The notes beneath the pieces were generated by a model. The model was given only the letters and a program-made list of their open reading frames with translations. It was not told the DNA's origin and ran no database searches. A program made the translations under genes and the position numbers. From Hofstenia miamia (Eukaryota > Xenacoelomorpha > Acoela): a stretch of 64,000 nucleotides of DNA. Shown here one piece after another: positions 32,578 through 58,189 of the stretch (its first letter is position 1; each line of letters opens with the position of its first letter). The stretch spans positions 5,192 through 69,191 of the forward strand of contig SCFE01000121.1 of NCBI GenBank assembly GCA_004352715.1, written 5' to 3'.

Positions 32578-32981
32578 TTAGGGATAACTACCTCTACATT
32601 TAGTTAAAGTAGCAGAACTGCATAATATCATAAAAGACTTTTGAAACTTAATTAACAAATCAGGTACATGTAAAGATGAATTGATTAGCAAGCTATCATC
32701 AATGTAAAGTTGATCATCATCAACTGGGATAGGGCCTGCACTGGGCATGGACAAAAGTGTAGTAGCCTTGTTTTCTATACTACAGGCATTAGCTGGGCAT
32801 CTGTGCTCTGCATGAATTTTTATTTGAGGATCTAAAATCTAAAATCAAGAATAACCTGTAAAGCATTCAGCTTTTCTTTGCACTTCTCCCCCTGAATTAG
32901 TTCTATGATATTATTGAGTATCTGAACCTGACTGCAAAGAAATAACTCCCCTTCCAGTTGCATTATAACTTCAGGACAACA
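32578..32981 (-). CDS. Possible gene fragment of unknown function, minus strand
   Basis: On the minus strand a 42-codon stretch (32981-32856) follows a good acceptor (TTTTTCAG) and reads CCPEVIMQLEGELFLCSQVQ...; it ends at CAG|GTTATT. A second open stretch (about 32837 to TAA 32580-32578) reads DPQIKIHAEHRCPANAC...PIPVDDDQLYIDDSLL.... Both look protein-like in composition, but only 17-24 bases separate them, containing ATTTTAG twice in tandem. That is too short for a normal animal intron. It could be a gene with a small insertion, or a pseudogene. I do not recognise the product. Confidence 0.35.
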
Positions 32982-32989
32982 CTGAAAAA

Positions 32990-34273
32990 CATTGTAATGA
33001 AACATAATTCCTGCATTTACTTGTTGTACAGTAAATAAATAAGTATTTAAATTCTTAGTATTTTTTATTCTTCAGTTTTGAGGTGTTGCAGAAATATGTA
33101 AAGTTCTGGGAATATGATGTAAACCATCATAGAAATATACATTAAAATTAAAATTAAACTTAAAATTTATATATATATATTGATGGCTATGAAAGTTTAA
33201 GTAAGTTTCTTTTTAATAGCACAGTTGAAGGTTATTTTGTTGCATCATGCAAATTTAGTCAAAAAAACATATAGCTACAGGCATAATGCACTTAGAATAT
33301 GGACATTGACAAATCAATGGGCCTATTTTAATAAGTACAGGCTATGGAACAGGGCTTTTCTCAATACAATCAGGTACATCACTATGATAAATATTGTTGA
33401 ATGCTGTACTGAGATCAAGTAAGTCAACAGGGCAAGTAAACAGGAATAATCTGTCTTTAATGGAGAAACATTGTTTTTAATAAACAATTTATTACTTAAT
33501 TTATACAGCTTTCATTAGACTTTCCTCTTGATTTAGAAATTACTAAGTTATATTTGTGCAGTATTTTCTTTCTCATAAATTCTTTCATAATATATATTAG
33601 ATAGGCTAACTAAGATATGATTAAAAACAATAATTAGTGACAATTTTCACTCCCCAATAACTTAAGGTACATTATGAAACAATATAAGATCCCATAATAT
33701 TTTTTTTGAACTTAATTGTTAGAAAATGCATTAATTAGTATTTAGTTCATCAATACATAATTTTCTTCCCCAAAAAACTCTTTCAAAATATTAAATGTCT
33801 CATAATATTAGGGTACACTTCGCCCATTATTAGTTCTAAATCAAAAAGATGTGTTTCTTTTCTTCTCATAAAAGAAACATTTCCCATTCACCTAACTGTG
33901 GCATTGCTAAATATGAACACATTTTCTATTTCAAGGGATTTTGAATCTGCCAATGTAGTGTACTATTATTCTAATAGGTGACACTTTGAACAGTGAAGAG
34001 CTTAAAACGCTTACCTACATTTTTGAAAATTGCAACAATCCACTTTGACTGATTTTCAGTCAAATATCAGTATGTTGGTGTCGGGAAAAGAGAATAAAAT
34101 TTTAAAAAATAAAATTTCGACAATCTGATTATAATAGCAGTTAGTCACTCCTGAAGGCGTCGATTACGATATAATTAGATTAATTTTACATTTTCTTCAT
34201 TGTGAATTTTTAGTAATGTATTTTAGTTATAGTATATATATGTTGCAATGGTGCTGAATAACTGTATGCAGAA
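32990..34273. other. Intergenic region upstream of the USP gene
   Basis: No convincing exon. The sequence just before 34274 ends CTGTATGCAG|AA, a possible splice acceptor (upstream exon or spliced leader). Confidence 0.4.
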
Positions 34274-48604
<14,331 letters not shown>

Positions 48605-48743
48605 TTTTTAGTGTATTGATGTGAATAGATGCTTTTAAACACATAGATTCATAGGACGAGTTTCAAGTACATATTTGTTTAGGAATTTCAATCTATCTTT
48701 ATGAATTTACAACATAAATTTACAATGTGGCAACTCATTACAC

Positions 48744-48749
48744 AATAAA
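48744..48749 (+). terminator. Poly(A) signal of the USP gene
   Basis: AATAAA 140 bp after the stop codon, the first such hexamer downstream on this strand. Confidence 0.55.
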
Positions 48750-49627
48750 ACTATTTTTATTATGTTTTTAAAAGCTAAGGTTTAAAGTGCTTTAATGTAA
48801 TAATTGACTTTACTTAAAACGACGGTGTGTACATATATATATGGTGTCCGCGCTGCCTGGAAATCTGGAACTGCCTTGACAAAGTTAAAATGTTCCAATC
48901 AAGACAAAAGAAGTTATAATTAAAATTTAATTATTAGCCTAGCATGGTTAATTGAATTACAATGGAAATTGGAAATATAATCAAACCATTATACAAAAAA
49001 GAGATATGGATTAATTTCCATGTACAATTACATTTCATAATAAGAATTAAATTTATAATACATTGCAGGGCTTTCTATTGTGTCAATCATTCATAATGAA
49101 GAAAAAACGAAATACACACTATTATTAAACACATAAATCCTTATTTAATTAAATTAATTTCACCATACTAATTATTTTTTGTGAAATTTTTATGCATTTA
49201 TTTTTCAAGTTAATTATTCTGTACAAGGAAACGACTTCAACAGCATTTACTATATTAAAGAGCTAATAATTTGATTGGAGGGAAAATTATTACAGTATGA
49301 CATTCAAAGGAGATGTTATGCTGTCTCCCCAACACGTTCAAAAAGCCTTTAACTAGTATGAACGTAGTTTTCATCACATTGCTTTACAAAGGGAGACCTC
49401 ACGGATGAAGGAATGATTTTTATTGAATCTCTGAATTAAATGTGTGGATAGTAGTGGGTGGTGGGATCATCTCTTATGTTAGTGGGTTATAGTTGGATGA
49501 TGGTGGGGTTGTACATAGCTCGTCAAGCAGACTATCAAGTGACCCAGATGCTAGTGTTTCAAAAGACATTGTCAAAAGAAAAACGAATTTGCGGAGACAA
49601 AATAATGATTTTATCTATCAATTTGAG
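48750..49627. other. Intergenic region, nothing recognised
   Basis: No coding sequence or RNA gene seen; AT-rich. Confidence 0.4.
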
Positions 49628-50254
49628 GTGAACATATAGATTGACTAGCCAATAGAAATGCATGGAATTTTTATAGATGTCTATTGGTGAAAACTGATTA
49701 AATTACAACGATTGCAAATATTAATAATTAGAAACGCATGAAATTGTTTACAATGAAAAATAGCAATGCATTTGAAAGCGGAAATGTCGCCTTTTGCATG
49801 TAATGTATAGAAAAACTAATTAAATTTGTACATAGGCTAAGTAGTCAATAGAAATGGATGGAATTTATTATGGATAAGAAAAACGAAAATGGCATTTTTA
49901 TACATAAACCATATTGAATTTCTCAGAAAAGTCTATATTCCATACACCTGTAATGTTTAACGAAATATGTCAAGTTTTGTATTTCAGATAATAGTGGAAA
50001 TAAATATTCAACTTTTCCTCTACATTTAGTTTTTACATATTTACAAAATTGCAAACCTTACAATAAGCAACGTATATGTACAGTATTTACAAAATTAAAC
50101 AATATATACAGCATAGACAAGGAAGAAAAATTAAAAGCTACAGAACAGTAAATAAAAAAGACAAAATAAAAATAATTTGCAGCTAGTAATTTCTCCAAAC
50201 ATTTGATTTAGTGTTTGCGAGTAGGTTCTCCTTCAGCGGTTTTTAAATCGATTA

Positions 50255-50653
50255 TTGAACTACAACTCAAATACGCCTTTAAATTACAAACTCTTATTAA
50301 TTAAAGGATGTATTCATCGAATATTTGACAATTGCAGCACATATAGAACAATTAACCAAGAAATAGGAAAACTTAAGATTGAATTAAAGAAGAATGAATA
50401 TCCAAACAATTTCATAGATCGATATATTAAGAAATCATTAGAAGACATTTTAATTAAGAACAAAATCTCAAAAATCAATCAAACTAATTATGAACATTGT
50501 TTTAAGATCGAATATAGAGGACTGCACACTGAAAACATGATCAAAGAACTCAGAAAAATATCAGTAATTAAAGAAAAAGTTAGATTTATATATAACAATC
50601 ATAAACTAAGAACGAAATTGCAATTAAAATTTATTAGGCTTTACTGCTGCTAA
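50255..50653 (+). mobile_element. Penelope-like retroelement fragment (RT C-terminal/linker region)
   Basis: A 132-residue frame, YNSNTPLNYKLLLIKGCIHRIFDNCS, then INQEIGKLKIELKKNEYPNNFIDRYIKKSL, fits the segment after the RT palm in Penelope-like elements, where a Lys/His-rich line and an NGYP..hI motif precede the GIY-YIG endonuclease. No YxDD box or GIY-YIG motif is present; the frame stops at 50651-50653. The N-terminal part is missing. Confidence 0.55.
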
Positions 50654-50715
50654 CATTCTTTAATTGCTTTAGATATTCTATCCCAATAGCCACTTTCCGT
50701 ATTTTGGATTTTATA

Positions 50716-50938
50716 AAGTTTTATGATAAGCCGCTGTCAAGTTCCACGCCCAGATAGTGAACTACTTTTGTTTGTGGAATTGATTGATGAGCTTCCGAAA
50801 CATGCTGTGATATTTGTTTTGCAACCGCATCCACCCTGACCCTGCGTGGACGAAAGATTATGAACTGTGTTTTTTCTCCTCATTTAATGTGTTTGTTTTA
50901 CATAAAGTGCTTGCGTAATTTTTGTTTTCAAGATGCTT
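50716..50938 (-). mobile_element. Minus-strand LINE RT thumb fragment
   Basis: The complement reads EKTQFIIFRPRRVRVDAVAKQI, then (after a frameshift) YLGVELDSGLS, as in the thumb region of the LINEs at 25.1 kb and 53.0 kb. Confidence 0.65.
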
Positions 50939-51339
50939 TGTTGCTTCGATTGGGTTGCTATTTCTATTTATGATACATACATAAATTAAATTACAACGAT
51001 TGCAGACATTAATCGTTAGAAACATTTTTTACAATGAAATAGCAACGCATTTGATAAATGATAAATGTATCCCTTTGCATGTGATGTATAGAAAATAGAG
51101 AATGAAAATTTGTACATAGGCTAGCTGAGCAATAGAAATCCATGGAATTTCTTAAGATAAGATAATCTATATTCATTTGAATTTTTTTACAATATTTCAC
51201 TGATATTTCAAATGAATAGCGTCATTAGCTACTATGTACAATAAAAAAATGAATAATAACAAAAATAAAATATAAAACTAAAAAACACTGGCTACGGATA
51301 GCTTACTAATTTCGATTTATTGTATAGTCGTTCATTATT

Positions 51340-53775
51340 GTATAGTCATCATTAATTGATTACATTATATGTGATGCTCCTGAAATATCGAATTATGAAA
51401 CATTTGTCTTAGATGGTCTATTGTCTGATCATTTAATTACCTGCAGCATTTTGACCAAGAACAAAAGTAAATGTTTCTTGAAACAAAGCAATAATATTTT
51501 TATTCATTCAACTAAGCATTATCAGAGAAACAATTTATCGATAGACTTGCTAAATCTAAACTGGACATGTTTCTATAACTTTCAATCAATTGATGAAAAG
51601 TTAGAATTTATAACAAAGAGTCTGACTATGCTGTACGACAAACATTGTCCAATTACTAAAATTAAGAAACAAGATCAAACTCCATTTGTAAAGTGGAAGA
51701 TATGGATTTCAAAAGAAACTAAACAGTTAATTAAAGAAAAGCATAACCTTTATGCAAGCTATTGTAAAAATAGATGTCCAGAAAATCTCAAAAAATACAA
51801 GAAATTAAGAAATAGTGTATCAAATAAATTAAAATATGAGCTTAATGAATTTTTGACACGATCTTTTAAGGATGGAAAGAATGTAGCAAGAAAATGGCTA
51901 TACATCAATAAATTTATCAAAGAAAAAAAGAACAATGATATCAAATGTCTAGTTAACAATGAAGGAAAAATCATTGAAAAAAAGCATTGAAATTGCAAAT
52001 ATTATGAATGAACACTTTGTGAATCTTGGTAAATTTCAAGAGGAAGATTCTATTAAAGATATTACAAAATTCAATTACCATCATAACATAAATTTGATTC
52101 ACTCACCTTTTAAATTTAAATATGTTTCACTTCATGATTTTTGTAAATGCGCAAAAATGATAAAAACAAGTAAATCAAAAGGCCCAAGTTACTATCCTCT
52201 ATGGTTCTTAAAAGACGCTCTATATGTACTAGCAAGACCATTATGTGATCTCTTCAATGAATGTATTTACTATTCCTATTTCCCTAAACAATTAAAAATG
52301 GCTGAAGTTATTCCCATTTTTAAAAAGGGCAATAATGAGAAAACAGAGAATTATCGTCCAATATCTATTCTCTCAGGAATAAGCAAAATTTTTGAAAAAC
52401 TAATATATCAACAATTAACGATCTACATTGAAGAGAATAAACTTTTAAGCAAACAGCAATTTGGTTTTAGAAAAGGATTATCAACAAATTATGCATTAAT
52501 TGAAACAATAGATGACTGGCGTAGAAAATTAGACAAAGATGAAAAAGTTTATATTGCTTCACTTGATATATCAAAGGCCTTTAATTCAATTAATCATGAT
52601 TTACTAATTAAAAAACTAAGAGAAATTTATAATTTTAGTGATTCATCAATCCAATTTCTAAAATCATATATATTTGATCGTTCACAATACGTGAAAGTAA
52701 ACAATCTATCGTCAAAACAAATATTGGTAAATAATGGAGTACCACAAGGATCAGTTTTAGGACCACTATTATTCAATCTATATGTAAATGATATTCCTAA
52801 CTTCATTGAAGGCAAATGCATTCAATTTGCAGATGATACTCTATTATATACATCCAAAATAAAGATTTTACAAGAACATATAATTAAAGTAAAGAAATTT
52901 TTTGAACAGAATATGATGAAATTAAATATTGAGAAAACTACATTTATGATTATAAAGAATAAAAATGGAAAAAGTGAACCATTAGAATCAATATATATTG
53001 AAAAAAATATCATTTATGAAACTAAGAAAATTAAATATCTTGGTATTGAAATTGACAATGAACTTAAATTTACAGATCAGATCAATGCAACTACGAAGAA
53101 AATGGCCCATGGAGTTAAATTGCTAACTAAGATTCAACATATATTACCAATGAATTGGAGAATTGTACTACTAAGATCTCTTATACTGTCGCATTTTTCA
53201 TGTTCTTCTTTTTTATTTAGCAATGTTACCAAGAAAATACAATCTGTAGTAAAAACGATCAAAGTAAAATATTAGAAAAACATAATATCGAATCATTAGA
53301 ATACCTATTAAAATTAAATTGCCTCTTACTATTTTGGAAAAGACCTTCAGTAGAATTACAGAAAAATATACACAAGCGAACTAAGACTTATCACAAAATC
53401 AAATTTAAAAAGAAAATCTTTGAAAAATCATTTACTAATTTTACAATTGATTTATGGAACAAACTCCCTCCAGATATTAAAGAAGAACGAAATTTCAATA
53501 AATTTAAAAAATCATTAAAAATTTCACTAAAACGAAGAAGATCCAACTACTTATCAAATTATAGGACAAAGTCTATAAGCTATAACAAAGCTATTGAACA
53601 ATGAAAACCAACTATTTATATCATCAAGGACAATAAACTTTTGAAACCAAGACAAAGTATTTTTTCAGAACCAAGTTAATTTATATTTATTGTTTTAATT
53701 CTTCATAAGTGTTAATCACTTGATTTGTAAAAAAACAAAAGAATTAAATAAATATTATTATTATTATTATTATTA
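51340..53775 (+). mobile_element. LINE with EN end, RT and (ATT)n tail, best preserved copy
   Basis: From about 51356 the frame gives IDYIICDAPE...LDGLLSDHLITCSI, the last part of the AP endonuclease, and a linker (51421-51990). A one-base shift then leads to 51959-53275, the RT: FKKGNNEKTENYRPISILSG, KQQFGFRKGLST, SLDISKAFNSINH (catalytic Asp), NGVPQGSVLGPLLFNLYVNDI, IQFADDTLLY (catalytic box), LNIEKTTFMI, YLGIEIDNELKF. A last shift near 53260 leads to the C-terminal domain with IDLWNKLPPDI and FKKSLK, stop near 53602. The 3' end is an (ATT)n tract (53756-53777). It is 5'-truncated and has two or three frameshifts. The RT catalytic residues are all present. Confidence 0.93.
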
Positions 53776-53789
53776 TTATAAAATTTAAA

Positions 53790-54560
53790 TCCTATCCATG
53801 ATCTACCTGATATAAACTTTTGTTTGAGAATTAATGATTTTATTCTGCTTTGAATTTTTAAGGTTTTCTATTATTTTCATTTCTTTTGGAAATATATTCC
53901 AGTTATAAATTGTAGTATTAATAAAGGATTGACTGATGATATTTTTATTAAATTTAACAATTTAATAGGTTTTTGATCGTTTATTTTGCTTCAGACAGTC
54001 TGTCGAAAATGAGAATATCTCGTTGTAGGGTGGAATTTTGTTTATGAATTTGAAGAAATAAATAATATTGTAAATAATTAACTCTTGTGGATTTAGAAAT
54101 ATATTCTCTTGTTTTAGAAGAGTTTATTTACAAACATTTAATGCCCATTTTAGTTGAACTCGCAGCTTTTTTACTTCAATGAAGTGTAATTTGTTCGTGT
54201 TATTGGAGATGTAATAGACATAGGTTGATAGTTTTTGGGACACTGAGTCGTCTTTTTTGTAAATTTGAATAATATGAGCCTGTTTCAAGAAATCGGGAAA
54301 AATATTCCATTTTAAGCATTCACTAAAGATATAATTTAAGGTTCGGCAATATATTTCACATTGTTTTTTAGTAGCCATATTGAAATTTTCGAGGGGCCGC
54401 TTGACTTGTTTGATTTTAGTTTCTTGATTGCTTTAATTACTTCAAAACTTGTTATAAAGCGAAAACCAAGTTCAGGGGTGTGTCTGATAAATCAAATTGA
54501 CTGTCTTGCCTTATGTTTTTGTAAATGTAATTTTCCTTTTTTCTGTATGTCAGTACAGGA
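53790..54560 (-). mobile_element. LINE RT N-terminal fragment, minus strand
   Basis: The complement of 54540-54240 reads GFRFITSFEVIKAIKKLKSNKSSGP, then ECLKWNIFPDFLKQAHIIQIYKKDD: the start of the RT fingers domain. Broken beyond that. It lies tail to tail with the LINE ending at 53775. Confidence 0.75.
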
Positions 54561-54594
54561 ATAAACGCGTTTATAAATAAATAAACAAGGGTAA

Positions 54595-54829
54595 TCTACA
54601 CCTTTTTCCAATTAAATTGGCACAACTAACATTTAAATTGTCACAACTAACATTTAATATGTCACAACTAACATTTCATTTGTCACAACTAACATTTAAA
54701 TTGGCNAATGTTAGTTGTGCCAATTTAAATGTTAGTTGTGACAAATGAAATGTTAGTTGTGACATATTAAATGTTAGTTGTGACAATTTAAATGTTAGTT
54801 GTGCCAATTTAATTGGAAAAAGGTGTAGA
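54595..54829. repeat. Long palindrome of 21-bp tandem units with N at the centre
   Basis: The left arm (54595-54705) and right arm (54707-54829) are exact reverse complements. Each has an outer unique segment (TCTACACCTTTTTCCAATT) and four to five 21-bp units of the CACAACTAACATTTAAATTG kind. Possible foldback element; the N at 54706 leaves the true centre unknown. Confidence 0.85.
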
Positions 54830-54839
54830 GATAAATTCC

Positions 54840-55070
54840 GATAGGCTATGGACAGAAATTAAAAAATCCAATCGAAAATTCGCAAATATAAAGCACTTGT
54901 TAAGTATGTACTCCGTCCTAACAAGAAGTTCACTAATCAATTCATTGAGTAATTAGACGATGAATTATCTTTGGCCTGTTCTGAAAATACAGATTCAATA
55001 CTGCTTGGAAACTGGAACCTAGATTAATTAATTTAACACTAATGAGCATTGCAAAATGGATTTACTCTTA
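54840..55070 (+). mobile_element. LINE endonuclease-domain fragment
   Basis: RPNKKFTNQFIE and DDELSLACSEN (with stops) match the better copy at 55749-55870. Dead relic. Confidence 0.6.
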
Positions 55071-55679
55071 AATACTTTCAATTTAAAATTAACTACTGTA
55101 TTGTGAATTATTATATGTTTCCAAAAGCCCAGGCTACGGAGAACTTCAATAACTGTAAAATTAAATTTATCTTCACGTCAAAAATTTTACTATTTCCAGT
55201 TATATATCTCATTGCTGCTCTTAATACTTGTGAATCTAATTCACTTTGGCCAAAGCCATTCTATCTTCATGCAAATAAGTCATTTTTTATCGTAAAAAGT
55301 AAAAAATTTTTTGTGTGGATCAATCACGTTTTTGCTATTGATATCAGCATTAAAAAGAAGCTAATTACTGCTATTATATATTTCCTTTTATTAACTATAT
55401 GCGGTATTGACACAATTCCAGGCCCGATTTTTACTTTCGATTTTTATTTTAAAAAACTAAATTCTGTTGACTACTAACATTTGAACTTTCAGAATCAGTT
55501 AAAAATTGACGATCTTGATAGTATGTGGTCTTATAAATGCTAAAAATATACAGTATTTACGAGAAAAAGATTATCCAAAAATCCATGAGGTAAAACAAAA
55601 GGTGTTGGAGTTCTATTTCTAGTACCAAAATTCATTTAATCAAAATCAACGCAATGACATTGGGGTAATCTAACATCTA

Positions 55680-56117
55680 TTTTTGTAAGTCTATGGGTAG
55701 AGATTAATAATCCAATAAGAAATTCTCAATTTAAACAGCAGTTGTAATGTGTCTTACCGTCCAAACAAGAAATTCGTTAATCTATTTATTGAGCAATTAG
55801 GAGAGGAATTATCTTTGGCTTGTTCTGAAAAGAAAGATTTACTACTGCTTAGTGACTGGAACGAAAATTACTTTAACACTAATGAACAGTGCAAAATTGA
55901 CCTACTCTTAAATGCTTTCAATTTAAAGCTAGCTAAGGCAACATTGCCGACTAGAATCATACCATCAAGTACCACGCTAATTGATTATATTGTGCTTGAC
56001 GAAACAAATAGTGCAACTTATAGTTTTTACGCATCCGAATGCCATTTTACTGACCACAGCATTACATCTATTGAGTTTTCCCGGGTAAAACCCGTGAAAA
56101 AAGTACTGAAAATATAG
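55680..56117 (+). mobile_element. LINE AP-endonuclease fragment
   Basis: The frame 55749-56117 reads YRPNKKFVNLFIEQLGEEL, LLLLSDWNENYFNT, PTRIIPSSTTLIDYIVLDE and SECHFTDHSITSIEF. DWN near the middle and the FTDH near the end correspond to conserved catalytic-domain positions of APE-type LINE endonucleases (normally GDfN and SDH). It could be the 5' part of the LINE whose RT resumes at 58.2 kb. Confidence 0.8.
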
Positions 56118-56451
56118 ACAATTCTAAATCGACAATTGCTTCAGCTGCAACCGCGCCTGGGATTTGGAAGCACGGCACGGTGGATTTTAAGGTCGGCATG
56201 ATATAGTTTTTCAAAAAACCAATATTAGGCACGGTACTGCACGTTTCTACACGTTGTGGTAAACCCGGTTTTTAAAATTTTAAGATTTCAAATGTATGCA
56301 TTTCTCAAGTATATAACACGATTAAACCCAGTATATTATATCTTATAAATCAATAAAAGAGATCATATAGTAAATTTATTCGCCAGAATCGCAGTGAAAA
56401 ACAAAAAACTATATTTTTGAAAAAGTTTTGATATAAGCTTTCATTATTCTA

Positions 56452-57023
56452 TTAGGTTGTCCCAAAAGTTCTGTTACAATTGCCAAAAATTGTTTGGTGT
56501 AGTTTCGGAGGCGATTTACACTTTAAACTTTTTCCAAATGGTCGTGCCATCAATGCTAAACTACAGTACCAGCAATTGAACCGCATTCATGACAAATTGG
56601 TAGCCAATTTGGTAGGTCAGATGCGCTCTTTTTGTTTCAGCAGGACAACGCCAAACCACACACTGCCACGAGGACTATGGAGAAGTTTAAGGAGTTCGAT
56701 GATAGAGATTTTATCTGACCTGCCATACAGCCCAAATGTTGTATCATCTGACTACGGCTTTTCCGATCGATCCAGCACTTTTTGAAAGGCCGGCAGTTCA
56801 AAATGTTCGATGAAGTTGAAGAAGTGAGTGATGAGTTCTTTTTCTAGAAGATAGTGTGGTACTTTGATCAAATGTGGAAGCTTACAGATCGAGACACAAA
56901 GTGGTGGGAAATTATGGACGAATAGTTAGTTTTTTTAATACATATAATAACATTTAGTTCAATAAATAACTGATGAAAAATAGATTTTTTTGCAGTTGTA
57001 ACAAAACTTATATGACAACCTTA
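56452..57023 (+). mobile_element. Internally deleted mariner element (572 bp) with TA target duplication
   Basis: The left end TTAGGTTGTCCCAAAAGTTC and right end (inverted TAAGGTTGTCATATAAGTTT) match over about 33 bp. TA flanks both ends (56450-56451, 57024-57025). The interior encodes the C-terminal half of a mariner transposase in several frames: FKLFPNGRAINAKLQYQQLNRIHDKL, then QQDNAKPHTA (DNxRPH-type catalytic Asp), then PYSPN where the third catalytic Asp would be in PYSPD. The N-terminal DNA-binding half is deleted, and stops and shifts are present. Nonautonomous. Confidence 0.9.
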
Positions 57024-58189
57024 TAATTAATTGTATGCTATTATAACAGTATGGGCATTTAAATAAAGGTAACTAATATGTTAGGAAACGCTTACTTCAT
57101 AGAAAAATAATGTAAAAACTACAACATAAACAAAACTTAGAAACATTAAATTACATGTAGAAAATTATTCGTTATAGGATAAGCGCACTTGATTTTTTAA
57201 TTTAACACTTAAATAATTTACAAATTAAATAGTTTATTAAAACTTTGTCAAGTGCGCACTAATGATTTTTAATCTTCTCATTTGTTCATTTTAGAATTGA
57301 TTTCATTACGACACAGCATGTTTTATGGCAATAATTTTCATACCAAAAAAGACGTAAGCGACTATCCTAGAACACCCTATGAAGTTTTTCAATTACTTTT
57401 GAATGAATGCGTAGTGTTCTGATCAATTACTGCAATTAGTTAGACTAAAAGTAACGTTATGCAAATTTTCATAAAGAGATGTTTCAGCCTCATTGGTTAG
57501 AGCGATCGCATCGAGCCATAAAATTTTTAATTCCCCAAAAATAGAAATAAAACTTATTATGTGCAATTTTGAACAAATTTGGGGGCCATGTTCGGAATCT
57601 TGAGGCTTTCGGGGCTAGCATAGCAAAATAACAAAGTAATTGTATAAATATAGCAAAAAATTGAATACCAAAATTTGAAAAAAGTAATATACAAATTTGG
57701 ATTTATTTAGAGGTCCAATAGTTATGAATGTACAAAAAATTTAGTAATAAGTATGTAGTATACACCAAAACTGTTACTGAAAGTATAATGCATAAATTTT
57801 GGAGTTGTGGGATTGGGGCCCAAATTGAGATCTCGCATCAGGCCCCAAATTTACCGTGACGCCACTGATTGTAACATGAAAAAAATATGTTTTTGCATAT
57901 TTCAAAATTAGATTATACACGTATATTTTGGCTAACCAATGTCAAGTGTTGCATATATTTACATATATTATATTCACTTATCAACAATTTAGTTTTAATC
58001 GACTAGATTCTAAATATTAGCATTGATATCAGAGAAAGAAAGTTATTTAAAATAAAATATAAGCTCTGGTACTTCATACATATGATGAGCTACTCAAACT
58101 TTTTTATACGGTGTACCGGCTGAGCATCTTTCATCACTTGGCGTACCGGTCAATATCGTACATATAAAGTATTTACAACTTCCAAAACT
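57024..58189. other. Intergenic, no gene; possible relics
   Basis: TTTATACGGTGTACCGGCTGAGC near 58106 with GGCGTACCGGTCAA near 58140 looks like part of a DNA-transposon relic. Nothing else recognised. Confidence 0.35.

Larger units (their letters stand above)
49628..51163. repeat. Diverged ~180-bp direct repeats flanking a Penelope-like fragment
   Basis: 49698-49880 and 50986-51163 share TTAAATTACAACGATTGCA, TTTGCATGTAATGTATAG-like and CAATAGAAAT.ATGGAATTT blocks. A partial third copy lies at 49628-49690. They flank the RT-like frame at 50255-50653 and the minus RT piece at 50716-50938. Confidence 0.65.

Noticed and set aside
51759-51998. Minus-strand open frames within the LINE at 51.3-53.3 kb
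   Set aside because: Phe/Leu/Ser-rich shadows of the Lys-rich sense frames.
54601-54830. Regular short repeats that could be taken for a CRISPR array
   Set aside because: Units are contiguous 21-bp tandem repeats in palindromic arrangement without unique spacers, in a eukaryotic genome.
57480-57525. CTCATTGGTTAGAGCGATCGCATCGAG resembles a tRNA D-arm / SINE A box
   Set aside because: No B box (GTTCGA-like), no acceptor stem pairing and no anticodon arm follow.
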